Shown piece after piece: positions 36,182 through 44,392 of a stretch of 64,000 nucleotides of DNA. Source of the stretch: JACPYM01 sp031423495 (GTDB lineage Bacteria > Acidobacteriota > Blastocatellia > RBC074); the NCBI GenBank assembly GCA_031423495.1, contig JANPFP010000259.1:1-64000 (forward strand). The letters run 5' to 3'. The translations under genes and the position numbers were made by a program. Position 1 is the stretch's first letter, and each line of letters starts with the position of its first letter. The notes below the pieces were generated by a model. It saw only the letters and a list, made by a program, of their open reading frames with translations. It was not told the DNA's origin and ran no database searches.

Positions 36182-37180
36182 CTAGGGCTTAAAAGTGAAC
36201 CCCGATTGGAACCAACGCAGGTTCAGCCCAATGCGTTTGCTCTCAGGTTCCGTCCAAGCGTAACTCACCGCTTGATCTTTGCCGTCTTCAAAAACTTTCA
36301 ACACCATCACCGGAACCTTGCTGCCTTGTTGTATGAGTTGCGCGAGTTGCAATCGGTATTTGGTCGCTTCGCCATCGGGTTTCGTCATTCGCAAGAACTG
36401 CCCTTGATCGTGCATGCGCAGTTTCATAAAGCCCAGGTAATCTTTTTGATCGTCGCCGGTTTCGGCGATGCGCAACGCCGCCCAACCGTCGAAGTAACGA
36501 CAGCGATTCAGCTTGTGATGGATGCCCGCCTTGTGTCCGTAAACATAAGCGCCTTGCGCATCTTTCGCTTCGTCACGAATCCAGATTTGATCTTTCGTGA
36601 GTTTCAAATCGTCGGTGATGACGAGCGTACGACCGCTGCGTTTCGACTCAACGCGGCACGCATCTTTTTTCATGTATCCATTAAACGCTTCGCCGTTGCG
36701 CTTCCAATAAACTTCGCAACCGTTGTAATAACCCATCTTTTCGGGCACGAGTCCCGCCAGTTTGCTTTGATCAAGATGCGCGTCATTCACAGCCTTTTCA
36801 TCGGGGAAAGTATAAATCCGCAACTCGACCGCGCCTTCTTTTTCGTTGGCCGCAAAGCAATAAAGCCGCGTGCGATAAACCTTCGCCGGGTCGCCATCCA
36901 TGTATTGCTTCACATAAAAAACGTTCTCGCCGAACGCGGGCAGCTTCACGCGCGCAAAGATCAAGTGAATGTGTTCGTGCGGATGTTCGGCCTTCTGCTC
37001 TTTTTCTTCCCACGCCTGCGCGTAGTTGTCGAATTCGCCCTCGAACAGCTTCATCATTGTTTGTAAGTCGGCTGCCAACGCGGCATCTGCCTGCGCATAA
37101 CTCACTCCGACGCATACCGCGCCTAACACGACAGCCAGCAAGGCACAGCGCAGCGAAAATCTTGAAAGTAAACGCATCAT
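36182..37180 (-). CDS. CpcT/CpeT-like protein, exported
   Basis: A 332-aa secreted protein with GAGGGA before the ATG and a Sec signal peptide (ending VGVSYAQA). Residues about 40-235 follow the CpcT/CpeT chromophore-lyase pattern: LFEGEFDNYAQAW, FYVKQYMDGDPAKVYRTRLY, GCEVYWKRNGEAFNGYMK and Cys-rich positions. About 95 C-terminal residues have no recognised domain. In cyanobacteria this family attaches phycobilins to phycobiliproteins; here there is no phycobiliprotein, and a lipid- or tetrapyrrole-binding role is only a guess. It is divergent from the acyl-CoA synthetase across a palindromic operator-like site. Confidence 0.78.
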   Translation of the reverse strand: MMRLLSRFSLRCALLAVVLGAVCVGVSYAQADAALAADLQTMMKLFEGEFDNYAQAWEEKEQKAEHPHEHIHLIFARVKLPAFGENVFYVKQYMDGDPAKVYRTRLYCFAANEKEGAVELRIYTFPDEKAVNDAHLDQSKLAGLVPEKMGYYNGCEVYWKRNGEAFNGYMKKDACRVESKRSGRTLVITDDLKLTKDQIWIRDEAKDAQGAYVYGHKAGIHHKLNRCRYFDGWAALRIAETGDDQKDYLGFMKLRMHDQGQFLRMTKPDGEATKYRLQLAQLIQQGSKVPVMVLKVFEDGKDQAVSYAWTEPESKRIGLNLRWFQSGFTFKP

Positions 37181-37211
37181 TCCCTCACATTGAAATTTTG
37201 ATACGGCCTAA

Positions 37212-37231
37212 TTGTTATAATGTAATAACAA
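37212..37231. promoter_or_regulatory. 20-bp palindrome overlapping a -10-like box
   Basis: Arms TTGTTAT and ATAACAA form a near-perfect palindrome (8 of 10 pairs) that includes TATAAT at 37216-37221. A TTGAAA at 37190-37195 is 20 bp upstream, longer than ideal for a -35. The site sits in the 135-bp divergent region between the CpeT-like gene and the acyl-CoA synthetase and looks like an operator for a MarR- or TetR-type repressor. Confidence 0.5.
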
Positions 37232-37315
37232 CTGTATAGTGCCGCCGCTGACATTCACTGTCAATCAATCGCAAAATCAATCAATAACCCGTTCCATCAT
37301 CATCAAGCACAGCAA

Positions 37316-38947
37316 GTGGTGACGAATCCTTTCAACCATAATCAGGGCATTTTGTTCGGCGGCTATCGCAACGCCGGAGACTTGGTGCGCGTCAACGCTG
37401 AAGTTTTAGGCCGCCAAATCGCAGTGATATTTGGTGACGTTAGATGGTCGTGGCGCGAGTTCAATGCGCGCGTTAATCGCTGCGCTAATTCTTTCCGAAC
37501 TCTCGGCATTCAGCGCGGCGACCGCGTAGCCCTTTTCGCCCGCAACTCGCATCAATGGATCGAAGCCTTGTTCGCCTTGAACAAACTCGGCGCGCTTGCG
37601 GTCACGGTCAATTACCGATTGGCTGCGCCCGAAGTCGAATACATCGTCGCCAACGCCGGAGCGCGCGCCATCGTTTGCGGTGCGCCTGAGACTGACATTG
37701 CTCGCACGGTGGCTGATAAAGTGCGTGAGGTGAAATGGCTCATCGGCATCAATGAAGCGAGCGGTTCAGGCATTGCCGGATCAGGTATTGAAAGATATGA
37801 AACGCTGATCGCAACGGCAGACGAAAGCGAACCAACACACGAACATCCTTTCGCTTTCGACGAACCGGCTTTGTTGCTTTACACCAGCGGTACGACGGGC
37901 TTTCCCAAAGGCGCGGTTTATACGCACGGCAGTTTGCTTTTGGGAATGTATGTTCACGCTTATGCCATCGGCAGCCACCGCACACATCGCGTCATGCTGC
38001 CTTCGCCGCTCTATTCTGCCGCAGGCATCGCGGGCATCTATTGTGCTGTGACCGCCGGTTCGCAACTGGCGCTTATCAACTTCGACGCGCAACTTGCGCT
38101 GCAAACCCTCGCGCGCGAACGCATCACGTTCACCAACTTTGTACCGACAACGATTCAAATGTTGCTCGCGCGCGCTGACTTCGACAGCTATGACCTCTCA
38201 TCGCTCGAAGTTTTGCTTTACGGCGGTTCGCCGATCCCTGAACCTGTGTTGCGCGACGCGATGAAACGGCTGCCGAATTGCGGCTTTCGCCAAACCTTTG
38301 CCGCCACTGAAACCGGTTGTTCCGGCACCGTACTCGAACCGCGCGAACACCGCGCCGCGTTGGATGATCCGTCGCTGCGCCATCGCCTGCTTTCGTGCGG
38401 GCGTCCGCAACTCGCCGTCGAAGTAGACATCTTCGATCACGAAGGCAACACGTTGCCGCCTGACGAAATCGGTGAGATCGGCGTCCGCACTGAAGCCAAT
38501 ATGCTCGGCTATTGGAACAACCCTGATGCCACCGCCCAGGCGATGCGTCACGGTTGGGTTTTCACCGGCGATATGGCGCGCAAAGACGAAGACGGTTACA
38601 TTTATCTCGTAGACCGCAAGCACGACTTGATCGTAACCGGCGCGCTGAATGTTTATCCGTCAGAGATCGAGCGCGTCTTGCAACAACATCCAGCGGTATT
38701 TGAATGCGCCGTCATCGGCGTTCCCAGCGAACAATGGGGCGAAGCCGTCAAAGCCATCACCGTCGTGCGCGAAGGAATGACTTTAACGGAAGCCGATCTG
38801 ATCGCGCATTGCGAAGGCAAAATCGCAGGTTTCAAAAAGCCGAAGTCCGTTGATTTTGTGGATAAGCTGCCGCGCAATTTGACTGGCAAGATATTGCGGC
38901 GCGAGTTGCGCGAAACGTATTGGCAAGACGCCGCGCGAAAGATTTGA
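37316..38947 (+). CDS. AMP-dependent acyl-CoA synthetase
   Basis: A 543-aa adenylate-forming enzyme (ANL superfamily) that activates a carboxylic acid with ATP and joins it to CoA. Motifs present: LLLYTSGTTGFPKGAVYTHG (P-loop A3), FAATETGCSG, GWVFTGDMARKDEDGYIYLVDR (A7-A8) and KLPRNLTGKILRREL with the catalytic C-terminal Lys. The start is one of two adjacent GTG codons (37316 or 37319). It is the first gene of the tight + strand operon, followed 3 bp later by a nuclease-like gene. The acid is unknown, probably medium-chain or aromatic. Confidence 0.92.
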   Translation: MVTNPFNHNQGILFGGYRNAGDLVRVNAEVLGRQIAVIFGDVRWSWREFNARVNRCANSFRTLGIQRGDRVALFARNSHQWIEALFALNKLGALAVTVNYRLAAPEVEYIVANAGARAIVCGAPETDIARTVADKVREVKWLIGINEASGSGIAGSGIERYETLIATADESEPTHEHPFAFDEPALLLYTSGTTGFPKGAVYTHGSLLLGMYVHAYAIGSHRTHRVMLPSPLYSAAGIAGIYCAVTAGSQLALINFDAQLALQTLARERITFTNFVPTTIQMLLARADFDSYDLSSLEVLLYGGSPIPEPVLRDAMKRLPNCGFRQTFAATETGCSGTVLEPREHRAALDDPSLRHRLLSCGRPQLAVEVDIFDHEGNTLPPDEIGEIGVRTEANMLGYWNNPDATAQAMRHGWVFTGDMARKDEDGYIYLVDRKHDLIVTGALNVYPSEIERVLQQHPAVFECAVIGVPSEQWGEAVKAITVVREGMTLTEADLIAHCEGKIAGFKKPKSVDFVDKLPRNLTGKILRRELRETYWQDAARKI

Positions 38948-38950
38948 GCT

Positions 38951-39874
38951 ATGGCAAAAGACGCAGACATCAGCAGCAAACGCCTGATTGGTTTTGCCCC
39001 TGAAGAATGGGTGCGCTTGGCCGTAGGGTTGGATGACGTACGCGATTGCGTCATCGTGTCGAGTGACTTTCAAACCCTGAGCCGCGCCAGCGATACGCAG
39101 GTGCGCGTGACTTCGCCCGAACATGGCGACTTTCTCGTGCTGTTTGAGATTCAATTACGCTATCCGGTGGACATGCCTTTGCGGTTGCGGGCTTATACGG
39201 GACTGGCAGAAGAGAAATACCGTTTGCCCGTTTATCCCGTGCTGATTAACGTGCTGCCAGTCGGGCAACACGTTGTGATTCCGAATTTTTTCGAGAACAC
39301 CTTTCTCGGCCTGACGGCGCGGCAGGAATATCGCGTCATCAATTTATGGGAAATGTCGGTCGAGACGTTATTGGAAAGTGACGCGCTCACGTTGTTTCCG
39401 CTCGCTCCCGTGTTTCGTGGTGGTCGCAACGAAGCAGTGTTGGAAACCGTGCTGCAAAGGTTGCGCAACAGCCCCGTCTTTGCGAATGATTCGCGGCGCG
39501 GCGACTTAGAAACCGCGCTGGCGATTTTTGCTGGCTATGTTTTCGACCAGGACAGCCTGCTCGATTTTGCGAGGAAACGTATGGATGTTTTTACTGAGTC
39601 TCCTTTTTATCAATGGATCGTTAAACAAGGTTTGCAACAAGGTTTGCAGCAAGGAGTCTTGCAAGGCATGCAACTCGAACGCGAAGCCTTGTTAGGCCGC
39701 CAGCTTCGGCACAAATTTGTAACGCTGCCCGATAAAACCTGGCTGGCAGTACAATCACTCACGCTCACACAAGCCGAGGCCTTTGCTGAAGCCTTACTTG
39801 ATTTTCAATCACTGGAAGACTTACAGGCGTGGCTCAACACACACATCGCGCCAGCCAATGGAGAGTTCGTTTAA
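38951..39874 (+). CDS. Rpn/DUF4351-type PD-(D/E)XK protein
   Basis: A 307-aa protein with an N-terminal PD-(D/E)XK nuclease-like region (VLFEIQLRYPVDMPLRLRAY gives the E-x-Q core; then RLPVYPVLINVLP), a helical middle and a C-terminal DUF4351-like tail with LLGRQLRHKFVTLPD. A short repeat, (L)QQG, occurs four times before the tail. It starts 3 bp after the acyl-CoA synthetase stop, and its own stop overlaps the next ATG (TAATG). Its role in a catabolic operon is not obvious, and it may be a domesticated or selfish nuclease. Confidence 0.78.
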   Translation: MAKDADISSKRLIGFAPEEWVRLAVGLDDVRDCVIVSSDFQTLSRASDTQVRVTSPEHGDFLVLFEIQLRYPVDMPLRLRAYTGLAEEKYRLPVYPVLINVLPVGQHVVIPNFFENTFLGLTARQEYRVINLWEMSVETLLESDALTLFPLAPVFRGGRNEAVLETVLQRLRNSPVFANDSRRGDLETALAIFAGYVFDQDSLLDFARKRMDVFTESPFYQWIVKQGLQQGLQQGVLQGMQLEREALLGRQLRHKFVTLPDKTWLAVQSLTLTQAEAFAEALLDFQSLEDLQAWLNTHIAPANGEFV

Positions 39875-40722
39875 TGACGCGCGCACTCGATATTGTCATC
39901 AACCTGTGGACGAAAGAAATAACGCAACATTATCCCCCCGAACTCGACCAGTTTTGGGACTTGGTTCATATTCTTGAAATGACCAAGCAAGGCGTCACGG
40001 TCGAGCGCGAGTTACAAATGATGGATGAGGCGGGCATTGATAAAGGCTTGCTCGTAGCGACCACAGGCGCTCCCGTAGGGTCGAATATCTTCTTTGAAAA
40101 ACCGTTTGAGAAAATTGCCGAAGTTTGCGCGCAACACCCGAACCGATTCAAAGGCATCATCGGTGTTAATCCATCAAAAATAATGACCTGGGTGAAAAAG
40201 CTCGACGTCGCCGTCAAGGAATATGGCTTCGTTGGCGCACATCTTTACCCTCATTGGTTTGACGCGCCGCCTGATGACCGAATGTATTATCCGTTTTATG
40301 CTAAATGCGCTGAGTTAGGCGTACCAATTCAGATTCAGGTTGGGCATTCGGCCCAGTGGTTTTTGCGCACGGTAGCTCAACCCATCACGCTCGACCGTGT
40401 AGCGATTGATTTTCCCGAACTTAAAATCATCGGCATCCACATTGGGCATCCGTGGACGGAAGAAATGATTTCGATGGCTTGGAAGCATCCCAACGTATTC
40501 ATCGGCACTGACGCACATTTGCCGAAGTATTGGGACGCGACCTTGATTAAATTTATTAACTCGCGCGGACAAGACAAGGTAATGTTTGGCACCGATTGGC
40601 CGGTCGTTGATTTCAAGCGCGCGCTGGACGAGTTGGATAAGTTAGAGTTGCGCGAAACATCGAAACGCAAGTTATTAGTCGAAAACGCTGCAAGAGTTTA
40701 TAACCTGGAAAACTGGATATAA
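39874..40722 (+). CDS. Amidohydrolase-2 family protein (ACMSD-like), atypical N-terminus
   Basis: A 282-aa TIM-barrel protein of the amidohydrolase-2 family (PF04909), members of which are hydrolases or decarboxylases. The family elements IIGIHIGHPW, VFIGTDAHLPKYW and VMFGTDWPVVDF are present. The usual N-terminal H-x-H metal ligands are replaced: the start reads LDIVINLWTKE. Either the metal site is altered or the family variant uses other ligands. The start is ATG 39874, one base overlapping the previous stop. Substrate unknown. Confidence 0.83.
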   Translation: MTRALDIVINLWTKEITQHYPPELDQFWDLVHILEMTKQGVTVERELQMMDEAGIDKGLLVATTGAPVGSNIFFEKPFEKIAEVCAQHPNRFKGIIGVNPSKIMTWVKKLDVAVKEYGFVGAHLYPHWFDAPPDDRMYYPFYAKCAELGVPIQIQVGHSAQWFLRTVAQPITLDRVAIDFPELKIIGIHIGHPWTEEMISMAWKHPNVFIGTDAHLPKYWDATLIKFINSRGQDKVMFGTDWPVVDFKRALDELDKLELRETSKRKLLVENAARVYNLENWI

Positions 40723-40735
40723 AGGAGAATTACGA

Positions 40736-40996
40736 ATGACTAAAATAACCAAACCTGCGCGCAGCAAAAAAGCTGAAGTGTGGATAAAGCAGGAAATAAA
40801 AGAACAAATAACACGTTATAAAAAAATCGAGAGAGCGATGAATATTGAGATCGCTGCACAACGCGACCTTTGGTTTGCTGAGTTTGAGCAACGCATTCAA
40901 ACCCGCGGCTTTAACCTACACGCCGATATTCGCCGCAAGATCGAACCCGAAGAGATTTATCAAAAGCCGAAGCGCAAAACTAAAGTTGTTTTTTAA
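40736..40996 (+). CDS. Small basic helical protein of unknown function
   Basis: An 86-aa Lys/Arg/Glu-rich protein with GGAG before the ATG. It is predicted to be largely helical (TRYKKIERAMNIEIAAQRDL) and could form a coiled coil. It lies 13 bp after the amidohydrolase-like gene and 24 bp before the bicupin, so it is probably a genuine operon member. The family is not recognised; a small subunit role for a neighbouring enzyme is possible. Confidence 0.62.
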   Translation: MTKITKPARSKKAEVWIKQEIKEQITRYKKIERAMNIEIAAQRDLWFAEFEQRIQTRGFNLHADIRRKIEPEEIYQKPKRKTKVVF

Positions 40997-41020
40997 GTAA
41001 CGCATAGCAGGAGGATTCTT

Positions 41021-41956
41021 ATGCCACGTCCACATATCGAACCATTTGTTGACCGTGAAGTCGGTTTCAAAAAAATGTCGCTTCCCGGTTTTCCAGTCGG
41101 GATGCATTACAAGATGTTAAGCCTCGATCCTGCCACCGGCGCTTGCACGATGACCGTGCAATACGACGCAGGTTATAACCAAACACCGACCGTCTGTTAC
41201 TCCGACGTAGAGTTAATGATTATGGAAGGCGGCCTCAAAATTGGCGATCAACTTTGCGGCCCGGGTTATTATTTCTTTGTGCCGAAAGGTGTTTCGCTCC
41301 CCGCCCTTTCCAGCGAAAAAGGCGCGCTCTGTTTGTTGATGTATAACGAAAGCGAACCTCACCTGATCGAGTCAGATCAGGATATGGAAGGCGCTGTCCG
41401 TGAAGATTACATCAAGGTGCAATCTTACGAAGATATGCCGTGGCAAGTGCCGACCTTGTTTCCCCAAACTGCTTCCGGTTGTTTGCTAAAGGTTCTTCGC
41501 TTCGACCCTAAAACGCATGCGATGACGTTTCTTTACTCGATGACGCCGGGCTTTCAGCAAGACAATATCAGCTATCACGATTGCGCTGAAGAGGCTTATC
41601 ACATTTGGGGTACGTCGTGGATGATGCAATTTGGCGACTTGCCCACTGGAGGTTATTTTTGGCGTCCGCCGTATATTAACCACGGATCATTTTATAGCGA
41701 AAATGGCATCTTGGGATTTGGGCGCACTGACGGACAGTTACATAATTATTTTCACTGGAACCCATACTCGACACCGGAAGAAAATGCTGACCGAGCTGCC
41801 GCGCAACTAACTCGGCACAAGCCTGAGTTACATAAATGGATTGTCGCAACTGATCACAACCATATTCACTTTAACGATTTCGAATATCCCGAGGATGGCT
41901 ACGACCACGCGCACGTAGACCCCGAAGGCAAGTTACGCAATCACAAACACCAATAG
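41021..41956 (+). CDS. Bicupin-like protein
   Basis: A 311-aa protein with a strong AGGAGG ribosome-binding site. Two successive cupin-type halves are visible (about 20-125 and 140-260): ELMIMEGGLKIGDQLCGPGYYFFVPKG in the first and DCAEEAYHIWGTSWMMQFG followed by FWRPPYINHGSF in the second. The C-terminus is His/Asp-rich. Bicupins include dioxygenases, epimerases and ureidoglycine aminohydrolase; none of their exact motifs is complete here. Operon context implies conversion of the operon's substrate. Confidence 0.72.
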   Translation: MPRPHIEPFVDREVGFKKMSLPGFPVGMHYKMLSLDPATGACTMTVQYDAGYNQTPTVCYSDVELMIMEGGLKIGDQLCGPGYYFFVPKGVSLPALSSEKGALCLLMYNESEPHLIESDQDMEGAVREDYIKVQSYEDMPWQVPTLFPQTASGCLLKVLRFDPKTHAMTFLYSMTPGFQQDNISYHDCAEEAYHIWGTSWMMQFGDLPTGGYFWRPPYINHGSFYSENGILGFGRTDGQLHNYFHWNPYSTPEENADRAAAQLTRHKPELHKWIVATDHNHIHFNDFEYPEDGYDHAHVDPEGKLRNHKHQ

Positions 41957-41969
41957 TCGCTTTACCGCT

Positions 41970-42776
41970 ATGTCTAAAACCAGCAACACCTTTGTCAGTA
42001 AGCGGGTGCCGCTGTATTACCAGCTTGAGAACCTGCTGCGGGAAAAAATTGTTTCCGGCAAAGTTGCCGTAGGCGACCGTTTGCCCACCGAAAGCGACTT
42101 GATTGAGCAATACTGCGTGAGCCGCATCACGGTGCGACAGGCATTGATGGCTTTGGTGGATGAGGGATTGATTGAGCGGCGTCAGGGACGAGGCACTTTT
42201 GTTATTGAGCGGCGAACTCGCAAACGTCCGTTTGAAGGCCAAACGCATCTAACCGGCTCACTCGACGAAGTGATTGCGATGGGGTTGACGACCCCCGTCA
42301 AAGTTATTGAAATCAATCACCTTGAAGCCAGCTCGCACGAAGCCGAATGCCTCAATTTGCGAACCGGCGACCCGATCTATCGCATCAAGCGGCTGCGTAT
42401 GCGTGAGGGCAAACCGTATAGTTTCATCGTGAACTGCGTTCCGGCAGAAATCGGCGCACAACTAACGCGCGAAGAATTAAGCACCGGAACCTTACTTGAG
42501 TTACTCGAACGCAAATGCCAAGTGCGGCTAAAAGAAGCAAAGCAGCAAATTACTGCGGCGCTGGCTGATCCGTATGTGGCGGGGTTGCTAGACGTGCATA
42601 TTGGCTCGGCTTTGCTTTCAATCGAACGCACGGTGTTCACCGAAACGGGACGTCCGGTCGAGTATGTACACGTACTCTATCGAACTGATTTATTCAGTTA
42701 TACGGTGCATCTAACCCGCGACGAGGTTTTCGCACCTTCCCACGCACTCAAACCTAAAACACCTAAAAAAATATGA
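41970..42776 (+). CDS. GntR-family transcriptional regulator with UTRA domain
   Basis: A 268-aa repressor-type regulator of the HutC subfamily. The winged helix-turn-helix (about 15-78) has VPLYYQLENLLREKIVSGK and VSRITVRQALMALVDEGLIERRQGRGTFV. The UTRA effector domain (about 95-262) should bind a small-molecule inducer from the operon's pathway. It overlaps the following cyclic amidohydrolase gene by 4 bp (ATGA), so it is expressed with its likely target genes. Confidence 0.93.
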   Translation: MSKTSNTFVSKRVPLYYQLENLLREKIVSGKVAVGDRLPTESDLIEQYCVSRITVRQALMALVDEGLIERRQGRGTFVIERRTRKRPFEGQTHLTGSLDEVIAMGLTTPVKVIEINHLEASSHEAECLNLRTGDPIYRIKRLRMREGKPYSFIVNCVPAEIGAQLTREELSTGTLLELLERKCQVRLKEAKQQITAALADPYVAGLLDVHIGSALLSIERTVFTETGRPVEYVHVLYRTDLFSYTVHLTRDEVFAPSHALKPKTPKKI

Positions 42777-44227
42777 AGCTCGATTTAATTATTAAAGACG
42801 GCACAGTTGTCTTCCCCTATCACGGCACAGTTCGATGCGATATTGGCATACGAGCTGGCAAGATTGCCGTTATTGCCGACGAGCTAGCTAGCCCATCAGC
42901 TGCGCAAGTTATTGATGCGCGCGGCAAATTTGTATTTCCGGGAGCAGTAGACTCACATTTTCACGTGGGCATTTATCGCCCTCACAGCGAGGACGCAGAA
43001 AGCGAGTCGCGTTCCGCTTTAGTCGGAGGTGTTTCAACCTTAATTAGTTATTTTCGCACCGGCCAGCATTACTTAAATAAAACTGGTTTGTATAAAGATA
43101 TTTTCCCTGAAGTCCAGCAATTATCTGCTGGACATTTTTATACTGACTATAGTTACCACATTGCGGTGATGACTGCCGCGCAATTAGATGAAGTCGAATG
43201 GCTGGTCGAAAACGCCGGGGTAGGCTCGTTCAAGTTTTATATGTTTTATAAATCGCTCACGCTTTCAGCCGATTCAACGAAGGGAAGCGCTTATACGATG
43301 GCTGAAAATTATGATCTGGGACATCTTTACGAATTGATGACGCGGGTTTCAGCAATCGCCGCTAAACATAAAGATAAAGCGCGTATTTCGCTATCCTTGC
43401 ATTGTGAAAACCCCGAACTTATTCGCGTCTTTATCGAACGCTCTAAACAACAAGGTTTGACGGGGCTGAAAGCTTATAGCGAAGGTCGCCCGCCGCTGAC
43501 TGAGCGCCTATCAGTTCACGAAGCCGCCATCCTAGCTGACGCGACAGGTTGCCCGATTAACTTGTTGCATCTGTCTTCGCGCGATGCCTTGCAAGCGGGC
43601 ATTGACGTACGGCGGCAATATCCGGCGCACGATATTAAACTCGAAACTACGTTGCATCATCTCGCCCTCGACCACGAAGAGCTCGACCGCAATGGCATAG
43701 GGATTCGCGGCAAAGTGAATCCGCCAATTCGCACGCGCGAGCATTCCGAATTTTTGTGGGAGGGTATCAAGAACGGATCAGTAGACACAGTGGTCAGTGA
43801 CCATGCTTGTTGCGGCGAAGAGCATAAACACGAAAATGATTTGTGGGGTAGCCTGCCCGGTTTTGGTGGCGCTTCGATTCTCTATCCGGTGTTGTTAAGC
43901 GAGGGTTGTCACAAGCGCGGCGTCAGCTTGCAACGGGTGGCAGAACTCGTGAGCGCCAATCCTGCGCGCGGGTTCGGCTTATATCCGCGCAAAGGTTGTA
44001 TAGCCATCGGGGCCGACGCGGATTTTGCCATCGTGGATATGGAAAAAGAACAACCCATCACCGCCGAAGCCTGCCTCTCTGCCCAAGACCATACGCCATT
44101 TGAAGGATTTATGACCAAAGGTTGGCCCACCCATACTATCGTGCGCGGTCACGTGATGTATGAGAATGGAAAGGTAAGCGACACCTGCCACGGCGAATTC
44201 ATTAAACGTCCCATCGCGCTGCACTAG
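42773..44227 (+). CDS. Cyclic amidohydrolase (hydantoinase/dihydropyrimidinase/allantoinase-like)
   Basis: A 484-aa metal-dependent cyclic amidase. Ligands of the binuclear centre are visible: Asp60, His62 and His64 in FPGAVDSHFHVG, Lys154 (carbamylated in relatives) in GSFKFYMFY, a His in SLHCENPEL, another in NLLHLSSRD and the Asp in VVSDHACC. The family opens cyclic amides such as hydantoins, dihydropyrimidines, allantoin or dihydroorotate. The GntR regulator upstream and the MFS carrier downstream point to catabolic use of an imported ring compound. The exact substrate cannot be read from the sequence. Confidence 0.88.
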   Translation: MKLDLIIKDGTVVFPYHGTVRCDIGIRAGKIAVIADELASPSAAQVIDARGKFVFPGAVDSHFHVGIYRPHSEDAESESRSALVGGVSTLISYFRTGQHYLNKTGLYKDIFPEVQQLSAGHFYTDYSYHIAVMTAAQLDEVEWLVENAGVGSFKFYMFYKSLTLSADSTKGSAYTMAENYDLGHLYELMTRVSAIAAKHKDKARISLSLHCENPELIRVFIERSKQQGLTGLKAYSEGRPPLTERLSVHEAAILADATGCPINLLHLSSRDALQAGIDVRRQYPAHDIKLETTLHHLALDHEELDRNGIGIRGKVNPPIRTREHSEFLWEGIKNGSVDTVVSDHACCGEEHKHENDLWGSLPGFGGASILYPVLLSEGCHKRGVSLQRVAELVSANPARGFGLYPRKGCIAIGADADFAIVDMEKEQPITAEACLSAQDHTPFEGFMTKGWPTHTIVRGHVMYENGKVSDTCHGEFIKRPIALH

Positions 44228-44392
44228 GCAAACTGTTCATCCTTTACGTCAACTATCTCAACCGGTTTGCCCTCAGCCATTTTGAAAATACCTTGCCAGC
44301 GGGTAAAGTGAAATCCGGTTCGGCGGGTCGTGGTCAAGCATTACCACCACCAATCAATGTAATCAGTCCCCTAACTTCTTTTATCTTTGTGT

